Assembly (NCBI GenBank): GCA_900540805.1
Contig: UQHL01000042.1
Span: 1 to 7,481, forward strand
Length of the DNA stretch: 7,481 nucleotides
Origin: an uncultured Eubacteriales bacterium
Lineage (GTDB): Bacteria > Bacillota > Clostridia > Christensenellales > Borkfalkiaceae
Direction: 5' to 3'
A model generated the notes under the pieces. It was not told the DNA's origin. It was given only the letters and a program-made list of their open reading frames with translations, and did not search any database. Positions 1 through 5,427 of this stretch are shown here, piece by piece (positions within the stretch are counted from its first letter, which is position 1; the number at the start of each line of letters is the position of its first letter). The translations under genes were made by a program, and so were the position numbers.

Positions 1-18
1 ATCGGTTAACCTTTCTCG

Positions 19-45
19 AACCACGCGACTATCGCGTGGTTTTTC
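19..45 (+). terminator. Intrinsic terminator for an off-window + strand gene
   Basis: A 10-bp perfect stem (19-28 with 32-41) with a 3-base CTA loop is followed directly by a T-run and then a T-rich tract to about 49. The T-tract is only on the + strand side, so it should end transcription arriving from the left. A TAA in + frame 1 at 7-9 could be the stop of that gene, but only two codons precede it, so this is a guess. Confidence 0.75.
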
Positions 46-53
46 TTTATATC

Positions 54-90
54 AAAAAGAACTGCCACAAATACATGGCAGTTCTTTTTT
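54..90 (-). terminator. Bidirectional terminator for the IIC-EAL gene
   Basis: A 14-bp perfect inverted repeat (54-67 with 76-89) encloses an 8-base loop. The core AGAACTGCCA/TGGCAGTTCT is flanked by A-runs and T-runs, so both strands show a hairpin followed by U's. The IIC-EAL stop codon (89-91) overlaps its edge, which makes it that gene's terminator on the minus strand. It probably also backs up the 19-45 terminator for + strand transcripts, insulating two convergent genes. Confidence 0.85.
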
Positions 91-2263
91 ACGAGAAAAC
101 CGCAAGAGGCTGATTTTCCGTCGCGCCTTCGCCCTTACGGTTGATTTTGTTTACATAGGCTTCAAACGCTTCGAACGGAATGGCGGGAGAATACAGCCAG
201 CCCTGATAGATATAACACCCCATTTTTTTCAAAAGATCGCGTTGTTCGGACGTTTCGACATATTCGGCGACGACCTCGAAGCCCAACGATTTTCCAAGAT
301 CGATAATGCTCTTGACGATGTCCTGGCTGCGCTGATTATTCATCATTTTTTTTGTGATAGAACCGTCCAGCTTGACGTGGGAAAAGAAGTTCTGCTGCAA
401 ATAAGAAATCGACGTCTGCCCCATGCTGAAGTCGTCCAGCGACACTTCGATGTTATTCGCTTTCAACTTGTCAAACAGGGCGGTCAGCTCGTATCGTTCG
501 TTCAGTCGGCTTTCCTCCGTAATCTCCAATAAAAACAGTTTTTCACCGATTTCGCGCTTATGGACTTCACTGATAAGCCAATCGGTAAACGCCTCGTTAA
601 TCAGCTGACCGATCTGCAAATTTACCGAAAGAGAAATCTTTTCCTCCCGGTCACGGTTCAGGCTTACAAGGTCGTCGAGCACCTCCGTCACGATGCGCTT
701 GGTCAGCATATCGAAGGTGCCGTCCTCTTTGGCGATCGACACTACTAACGGAGGATAAAAATATTCTTCCGTATCCGCTCCCCACCGCAAAAGCGCTTCG
801 GCTCCGATTACTCTGCCCTCCGCGCTGACGAGGGGCTGATAGAACAGCGTTATGGCTCCGTAATCTATATCATGGCGCAGCAGCTGCGCAAATTCGCCGG
901 CGGTGCCGTACAGGTGATTGGTCATCGAAAAGAATTCCACCGTTTCCGCCTGCAGCTCCTTCGCCTGTAAATACGCCGTCATCTCCCGAATGTTGGCGGA
1001 AAACTTGCGGCGCTGCAGCTTGTCGTTAAGCTTGACAAACGGCAGATAGATCAGCATGCCCAAAACGATATTGAATAATTGCAGCAACAATCCGCCCGCG
1101 CCGCTTGAAAACATATAACCGCTTGCAAAAATCGGCGTCGTCCAGCGGAATTCCATGGCGGGCACTCTCGGTACAATCCCTAAAGACAATGCCGCGTAGG
1201 ACGTAAACAGTAAAACGACGGGCGCAGCCAAAAACGGAATAAACAGAACGGGATTGAGAACGATCGGCAATCCGAAAACCAAAATCTCGTTGATGCCGAA
1301 CAGCATGGGAACCGCAGCCGAACGCGAGGTAATTTTATTGCGTTTTGATCTGGAAAAAAGCAAAAGGGCGACAAGCAGACAGATGGACGAACCACAGCCT
1401 CCCATCAGAACAAAAGTGTCTAAAAACGATTTGGATATCCCCTCCGTCGCGCCGACGAATATCAGATCGTTGGTGCTCTCGAATACGTTGCTGCCGTGTA
1501 TGCCAAAAAACCACAGAAAGGTTTGCAAAAACACGATGAGCAGCGCACTGTCCAGCCCCGTACCGAGCGAGCGAAAGGGAAAGGTAAGGCCTGCGACGAT
1601 CAATTCTTGTAAATTGACAAATCCCAACAGATTGACGAGGAGCGTCACGACTACAAAGGCCGACACGGTACCGATCATCGGAAAAATGGCCTTGATCGCC
1701 GCGGAAAACTCCTTATCTCCGCCCAAATATATGTTGTGCGTCGCACGATCAAAGCCCCGATACGTAATGAAAAATAATTCGGTTGCCCCGACGGCCGTCA
1801 ACAGAGCGATAAATACGTTGTTGACGTTGAGGTAACGAAACATCACGTCGGGTACGGCGGACGGGTCGTCGAGGGTAAATACGCGCCACCCCACGAGCGC
1901 CATATAGGACATCATCGCCACTACGGAAGAAATAATATTGATAGAGGCATGCCGCTGGCCGAACTTATAGATTGAAAATTTATACGAGACGGCCAGTACG
2001 ACGTACAAACCGGCACAGCCAAACGTAACGTCGTAAAAGATATTCAGCGCCTGAAAAAGCCGCGCGTCACAAACGGTGCGGATAAACTGGTTCACAGCCG
2101 AAACGGGAATGTTCATTAGCAGCAATACAAAGCCGCCGATAACAAAAATAGGCATCACCAAAACAAAGCCTTGCTTCACGCTGTTGAGCAGACTATTTTT
2201 TTCCATAGACGAATATATCCGGAAAAAACAGTTTTCAATTCTTTGTTTCCAGCTTTCTTTCAT
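89..2263 (-). CDS. PTS IIC-like membrane protein fused to a c-di-GMP phosphodiesterase (EAL) domain
   Basis: Numbering counts from the upstream in-frame GTG at 2278 (729 aa). I prefer the ATG at 2263 (724 aa), which has GAGAGG just upstream; the GTG has no Shine-Dalgarno. Residues about 30-420 form a multi-pass membrane domain of the PTS cellobiose/lactose IIC type. It carries the GIHG motif (259-262) and FGINEILVFGLP (327-338), matching the family's FNINEP..FGLP block. His261 and Glu331, equivalents of the sugar-contacting His and Glu known from ChbC, are kept, but the NEP block lacks its Asn and Pro. A linker (about 420-470) leads to an EAL domain (470-705). It keeps EALLR (494-498), Asn553, Glu585, Asp615-Asp616, Lys636, Glu672, Glu675 and Gln692, so hydrolysis of c-di-GMP to pGpG is likely. 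There is no IIA, IIB or GGDEF domain. I infer a membrane sensor or transporter that uses sugar binding to control c-di-GMP turnover. The gene is monocistronic, with its own promoter and terminator. Confidence 0.93.
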   Translation of the reverse strand: MKESWKQRIENCFFRIYSSMEKNSLLNSVKQGFVLVMPIFVIGGFVLLLMNIPVSAVNQFIRTVCDARLFQALNIFYDVTFGCAGLYVVLAVSYKFSIYKFGQRHASINIISSVVAMMSYMALVGWRVFTLDDPSAVPDVMFRYLNVNNVFIALLTAVGATELFFITYRGFDRATHNIYLGGDKEFSAAIKAIFPMIGTVSAFVVVTLLVNLLGFVNLQELIVAGLTFPFRSLGTGLDSALLIVFLQTFLWFFGIHGSNVFESTNDLIFVGATEGISKSFLDTFVLMGGCGSSICLLVALLLFSRSKRNKITSRSAAVPMLFGINEILVFGLPIVLNPVLFIPFLAAPVVLLFTSYAALSLGIVPRVPAMEFRWTTPIFASGYMFSSGAGGLLLQLFNIVLGMLIYLPFVKLNDKLQRRKFSANIREMTAYLQAKELQAETVEFFSMTNHLYGTAGEFAQLLRHDIDYGAITLFYQPLVSAEGRVIGAEALLRWGADTEEYFYPPLVVSIAKEDGTFDMLTKRIVTEVLDDLVSLNRDREEKISLSVNLQIGQLINEAFTDWLISEVHKREIGEKLFLLEITEESRLNERYELTALFDKLKANNIEVSLDDFSMGQTSISYLQQNFFSHVKLDGSITKKMMNNQRSQDIVKSIIDLGKSLGFEVVAEYVETSEQRDLLKKMGCYIYQGWLYSPAIPFEAFEAYVNKINRKGEGATENQPLAVFS

Positions 2264-2296
2264 TTTCCCTCTCGACACATAAATAATGCTGATTTC

Positions 2297-2325
2297 ATTA
2301 TAGCATGCTTATGCGCCAAAAGCAA
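2297..2325 (-). promoter_or_regulatory. Extended -10 promoter of the IIC-EAL gene
   Basis: On the minus strand there is a perfect TATAAT (2302 to 2297) preceded by TGC, giving the extended -10 TGCTATAAT. A weak -35 (TTGCTT, 3 of 6 matches) lies 17 bases upstream at 2325-2320. Transcription would start near 2290, about 27 bases before the ATG at 2263. The promoter lies within the 3' end of the open frame of the decayed GH2 gene, beyond that gene's probable original stop. Confidence 0.7.
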
Positions 2326-3286
2326 TTGATTTTTTTACAATTTTTGAAAACTCTCCGCCAAACGTTTGATTAATTCTCAATAAAAATTCCACCGCCCTAT
2401 TGCGCGCCGTCCTTATGACGGCGTAAGCGCTGCCGTTTCGGGCTTCACCTTTCCCGAATCGCCCGCGCTTCTTTGTCCGAATTTTTCCCCCTCTCCTCGT
2501 CCTCGATTTTGCCGTCTGTCCGTTGCCGGCCGCGATCCTTTTCAAGGCGTTTTCACTTAACTTCGGCTTGCGGTCAAACGAATATAAGCCATTCTGCTCC
2601 TGCTCGACGGCGTACAGCTGGGTATAGCAGAACCCGCTGAGCTTTCCGCAACTGAGGAGAAGCTCGGTCAATTTCACATACCCGTCCACAAATTCCTCTT
2701 CCGAGCTTCTCGTCCGATATCCCCATCCGTTTCCTTTCGCCCCGTAGGCGACTCCGCCGTATTTGCCGGCGTTTACGGGCCGCGGCCCGTCATAGGGAAT
2801 ATTCTCCTGCGCGGAGAGCGGTGCATACGTCTTGTCCATCGTTAATACCGACCTCTCTTCGAGTGCGCGAAGGTGCTCCGCGAGTGTTTCGGGGCCATGA
2901 TAGCAGTGAAAATCGAAAAGATCGTTATATCTGCCGTGATAACCGCCGCTCGTATCCACGCAGGGACGATTGGAATCCAGCGTTTTCGTCAGCTTGTAAA
3001 TCGCCTCCACAAACCGTACGTCCCGTACCCTTTCAGAGTCCTCCAGATTTTCCCAAACCTCATTCAAAGGGCACCATACCACGATGGAAGGGTGGTTGAA
3101 ATCCCGCTGCACCGCCTTCGTCCACTCGGAAGCGAACCGCCCAAGAGCCGCTAAATTTTCGTATTCGATCCCCCAGCCGGCACATTCGCCCCAAACTATA
3201 TAGCCCATTTTATCACAATAGTAGAGAAACAGCGGCTCAAACAGCTTTTGGTGGAGCCCCGCGCCGTTGAAGCCGAGGGGAATGCC
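2309..3286 (-). pseudogene. Truncated glycoside hydrolase family 2 gene (C-terminal TIM-barrel half)
   Basis: An open frame runs from about 3304 to 2309; its first ATG is at 3208 (299 aa) and has no ribosome binding site. Homology clearly starts upstream of that ATG, with IPLGFNGAGLHQKLFEP, a conserved GH2 barrel block, at about 3284-3236. Relative to Met 3208, the acid/base region CPLNEVW (46-52, Glu50) is intact. The nucleophile region, normally SE(Y/F)GG, reads GKYGG (148-152): the Glu is now Lys149, codon 2764-2762. The N-terminal beta-sandwich domains and first barrel strands are missing, about half of a usual 590-residue enzyme. The last 70 or so residues, Arg/Lys-rich, look out of frame. 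A one-base shift near 2520-2505 gives an acidic tail ending at a TGA at 2447-2445, probably the original stop. Truncation, a lost nucleophile and a frameshift together mean a non-functional relic. The family hydrolyses beta-linked sugars; the original substrate cannot be told. Confidence 0.85.
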
Positions 3287-3754
3287 TGTGGTTTGACACC
3301 GGCTTTATCGGCTATAATTTTCCTTCCCATTCCTTGAAAAAGCATAAATGCAGAGAGCTATCCTTTTCCTTCGAGATTTGCTCGGAAACCCTCTATTACA
3401 ATAATAAATGGCCTTCCGACATCATCGTATCGATAAACGGCACGGAAGTAGTCACGTTCACATCCCCCGGCGATTTCGGCGGCAGACGGGGAAAATATAT
3501 ACCTGATCTTTGGCCCGTCACCAGCACGCAGTTCGGCAGCTTAAAAAAATTACGGCAAACGAAGCCGTGGGGGGTACATCGATAATATCTTCATGCACGA
3601 CCGCATAAAATTCGACGATTTGAAGCTGTACAAAAGAAGTTCGGTAAAGCTGGATATCGGAATCAAAGAGGACGCCGAATACAAGGACCGCATCAATATT
3701 TTCGGAAAAAATTTCGGGGACTATCCGCAGGCAATCGTCATGACCGTAAAATAA
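3286..3754 (+). pseudogene. C-terminal remnant of an ArsR-like transcriptional regulator
   Basis: Translation from about 3286 gives LWFDTGFIGYNFP, then FEICSE, YNNKWPSDI, INGTEV and TSPGDFGGRRGKY. I recognise this from memory as the beta-rich ligand-binding half of roughly 300-residue ArsR-type regulators common in Clostridia and Paenibacillus. The winged-helix DNA-binding half, about 160 residues, is absent. The frame breaks twice. At the seven-A run 3543-3549 it passes from frame 1 to frame 3 (KITANEAVG), and at the six-G run 3569-3574 it passes to frame 2. Frame 2 then reads YIDNIFMHDRIKFDDL and INIFGKNFGDYPQ to the TAA at 3752-3754, the family's normal end. Each break fits loss of one base. 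With no HTH and two frameshifts, it cannot make a working regulator. It points away from the GH2 relic and meets it end to end at about 3286, suggesting that the two were once a divergent regulator/target pair. Confidence 0.82.
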
Positions 3755-3758
3755 ATTT

Positions 3759-3783
3759 GTTCTAATTGTAAAAGAACTTTTTT
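3759..3783 (+). terminator. Weak terminator after the regulator remnant
   Basis: A short stem GTTCT/AGAAC (3759-3763 with 3773-3777) with a 9-base loop is followed by six T's and another T-rich stretch. It sits five bases after the remnant's stop codon. The stem is short and AT-rich, so its efficiency is uncertain; it is probably the original terminator of the regulator gene. Confidence 0.45.
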
Positions 3784-3840
3784 ATTTTTCGTCCTTTCCA
3801 TATAATTTTATTGTTTCCTTTTATCCGCCTTTATCACTAT

Positions 3841-3883
3841 AATACCCCACCCGACAAGGTAATACCTTGTCGGGTGGGGTATT
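3841..3883. repeat. 20-bp perfect inverted repeat (long GC-rich hairpin)
   Basis: Arms 3841-3860 and 3864-3883 are perfectly complementary and are separated by only AAT. The inner part is GC-rich (CCCCACCCGACAAGG). Neither side has an immediate T-run: the + side continues GCATAATTTTATTC and the minus side continues ATAGTGATAAAGG. It lies between the convergent ends of the regulator remnant (+) and the DegV gene (-). It may act as a two-way terminator or mRNA 3'-end stabiliser, or be a member of a dispersed palindromic repeat family. The remaining intergenic sequence to 3981 shows nothing else recognisable. Confidence 0.85.
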
Positions 3884-3981
3884 GCATAATTTTATTCAAA
3901 ATATTTAAGCGTTTCCTAAATAAAGCACCTGGGGCCCGCGGTTTTTATCGCAATAAAATTTGAAAACATGCTTTTTTGTGT

Positions 3982-4833
3982 TTATTCCTTTTCAAAAAAA
4001 GCAACGCCGACTGCGCCGGGTCCGATATGCGTCCCGATGGTTGCGCCCACAATATACGACGGTATTTCCTCCACATGCTCCTTCCAAAGCTGCGCGCTGT
4101 CTCTGATATACTTTTCCAGCGTCGTTTTTTCCAGCCCTGTCCACACCGTAGCGTAAGGCATTTCGAAGTCAATTCCCTTTTTCTCTTCCACCAGCTTATT
4201 TAACAGGTTGTTTCCCTTTTTGGAGCCCATTGCCTTTCCCAGCGCTTTTACCTCGCCGTCCACAATTCCGACAACGGGCTTGATCGATAAAAGCTGTCCG
4301 GCTATTGCGGCCGCACTGGAAATTCTTCCTCCTTTCTTCAAGTATTCCAACGTATCCAAAACGGCAATCAGGTTGATTCTCCTTTTCACTCTATTCAGTT
4401 CCGCAGCGATATACTCCGCCGTTTTTCCGCCGCGTATCAAACGCAGAGCGTACTCAGCCAGCAGCCTTTCTCCGACGCATGCATTCAAACTGTCTATCAC
4501 ATAAACCCTTCCGCCGACATTCTGTGCAGCCTGCACCGCGCTTTCGTACGTTCCCGACAACTTGGACGAAATCGTGACGACAATGAGTTCCTCGTCGTTT
4601 TGGGTATGCTTTTCAAACGCTTCCTTAAAACGGAACGGGGAAATTTGCCCCGTTTTCGGCAAGGCATCGCTTTCAATCAGCATCTCATAAAATTGCCTCG
4701 GAAGAAGGTCAACGCCGTCAAAATAGTCCGTTCCGTCAAAGGTAATCGTCATCGGAAGCATAATAATCCCAAGTGCCTCGGCCTCTTTTTTACTGATATC
4801 CGATGCGGAATCTATCATTAGCTTTACTGACAT
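3982..4833 (-). CDS. DegV family protein (fatty-acid-binding, FakB-like)
   Basis: This 283-residue protein has the full length and all the hallmarks of the DegV family: DSASDI (8-13), TGQISP (61-66), ISSKLSGTYESA (88-99), LEYLKKGGRIS (162-172), KPV (185-187) and the C-terminal GTHIGPGAVGVAFF (267-280). Family members bind a fatty acid in a deep pocket. FakB-type members present it to the kinase FakA, making acyl-phosphate for phospholipid synthesis. No FakA-like gene is visible here, so the exact role is inferred. I chose the ATG at 4833, not the longer frame starting at 4953, because AAGGAG lies six bases upstream and the extra 40 residues would be encoded by the promoter itself. It is a single-gene unit with its own strong promoter, and neither neighbour is in the same operon. 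Confidence 0.93.
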   Translation of the reverse strand: MSVKLMIDSASDISKKEAEALGIIMLPMTITFDGTDYFDGVDLLPRQFYEMLIESDALPKTGQISPFRFKEAFEKHTQNDEELIVVTISSKLSGTYESAVQAAQNVGGRVYVIDSLNACVGERLLAEYALRLIRGGKTAEYIAAELNRVKRRINLIAVLDTLEYLKKGGRISSAAAIAGQLLSIKPVVGIVDGEVKALGKAMGSKKGNNLLNKLVEEKKGIDFEMPYATVWTGLEKTTLEKYIRDSAQLWKEHVEEIPSYIVGATIGTHIGPGAVGVAFFEKE

Positions 4834-4865
4834 GTTTTTCTCCTTTACTTTTACAAATTTATTTA

Positions 4866-4895
4866 ATTGTATCATAAAATACAAAATTTTGTCAA
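4866..4895 (-). promoter_or_regulatory. Sigma-A promoter of the DegV gene
   Basis: On the minus strand a perfect TTGACA (4895-4890), an 18-base AT-rich spacer and TACAAT (4871-4866) make a near-consensus promoter. The TG one base before TACAAT makes it an extended -10. Initiation would be near 4859, leaving a short leader of about 26 bases that contains AAGGAG before the ATG at 4833. This promoter decides the start codon choice. Confidence 0.85.
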
Positions 4896-4901
4896 AAGTA
4901 T

Positions 4902-4935
4902 GGCCGCTGAAGTGACATAAAGGCCGCATGTGACA
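4902..4935. repeat. Tandem GGCCGC...GTGACA boxes upstream of the DegV promoter
   Basis: GGCCGC-TGAA-GTGACA (4902-4917) and GGCCGC-AT-GTGACA (4922-4935) are two direct copies 20 bases apart, start to start (about two helical turns). They lie immediately upstream of the -35 of the DegV promoter. The position and GC-rich content inside an AT-rich intergenic stretch suggest a pair of binding sites for a regulator, an upstream activator site for example. The unequal internal gap (4 versus 2 bases) weakens the case. Confidence 0.4.
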
Positions 4936-4975
4936 CGCTATAAGGCATACCAAGCTAAAACCTTCTCTTAAAATG

Positions 4976-5001
4976 AAAAAGCGAGGGTATTCACCTCGCT
5001 T
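4976..5001 (-). terminator. Intrinsic terminator, minus strand
   Basis: An 8-bp perfect stem AAGCGAGG/CCTCGCTT (4979-4986 with 4994-5001) with a 7-base loop is followed on the minus strand by a T-run (CGCTTTTTC, the first two T's pairing in the stem). The + strand side has no T-run. It would stop transcripts coming from the right, the nearest source being the phosphodiesterase gene, whose stop lies about 430 bases away. Confidence 0.75.
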
Positions 5002-5004
5002 ACG

Positions 5005-5427
5005 AATTTAATTCACTTATAGATAATACTTACAACTATATTAACGTTTATTTTATGAAGCGGAAAACGACCTTGCGCAACATTCGTCCGAATGAATTGA
5101 TTACAGAAAATTATTCCTCAAAAAACGACCGTGCACACCTTTGAAACGGATTGCCTACGGCGCAATTTACACCTTGCCCTCCCCCGTTCCGCCGCAATTT
5201 TCGAAAAAAGAAAAAGCTATATGCACGGACAAATTGACAAGTTGGTCAAATATGCTCACCGACACGGCGTTAAACTTACTCCCGAAGCGGAAATTCCGGG
5301 GTACGGAAAGCCCCTTGATACAAAAATTTTAATATATCGGACGCTTTTTCCGCGCTTGAACAGCCGATCTGTTATTTTTAAGTTTACCATCAACCAAAGA
5401 TTCGGCTAAAAAGACACACAAAAACTT
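5005..5427. other. Intergenic stretch without a convincing gene
   Basis: I read both strands and find no frame with both a ribosome binding site and a recognisable protein. The left part (5005-5060) is AT-rich. The only protein-like signal is the + strand scrap at 5221-5310, listed separately. AAAACGACC followed by a TGC-rich stretch occurs at about 5067 and about 5124, probably by chance. The stretch may be the eroded site of a lost gene. Confidence 0.5.
5221..5310 (+). pseudogene. Possible scrap of a family 20 glycoside hydrolase
   Basis: The + strand frame starting at 5221 reads QIDKLVKYAHRHGVKLTPEAEIPGYGK in its core. This resembles the hexosaminidase (GH20) block in which an (L/I)V.YA..RGI segment leads to PE(I/M)D.PGH. 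The Pro-Glu and Pro-Gly positions fit, but the usual His is Tyr. Sequence on either side in the same frame (a 92-codon frame, 5131-5409) shows no family resemblance and there is no ribosome binding site. At best it is a 30-residue fossil; chance similarity is possible. Confidence 0.3.

Noticed and set aside
1254..1835. Long + strand open frame (193 codons) opposite the IIC domain
   Set aside because: It lies wholly antisense to a well-supported gene, with no family resemblance; it looks like a shadow frame.
2405..2423. Hairpin CGCCGTC/GACGGCG as terminator of the GH2 relic
   Set aside because: The 7-bp stem is real, but no T-run follows on the minus strand, and the next T-rich stretch is too far away.
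2309..3208. Functional 299-residue GH2-like enzyme
   Set aside because: The N-terminal half and first barrel strands are missing, the nucleophile is Lys, the ATG lacks a ribosome binding site and the homology starts upstream of it.
3543..3574. Programmed -1 frameshifting or transcriptional slippage at the A7 and G6 runs
   Set aside because: Both frame changes are -1, so slippage could formally restore the reading. But the gene has no promoter, start or HTH domain, and two separate events would be needed; decay is simpler.
3334..3585. Independent small + strand gene of 83 codons
   Set aside because: It is an internal slice of the regulator homology, which continues on both sides in the same or shifted frames; TTG would be the start and no ribosome binding site is present.
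4834..4953. N-terminal extension of the DegV protein to 4953
   Set aside because: These 40 codons cover a near-consensus promoter and the AAGGAG site, and other DegV proteins begin at the M..(I/K)..DS block found at 4833.
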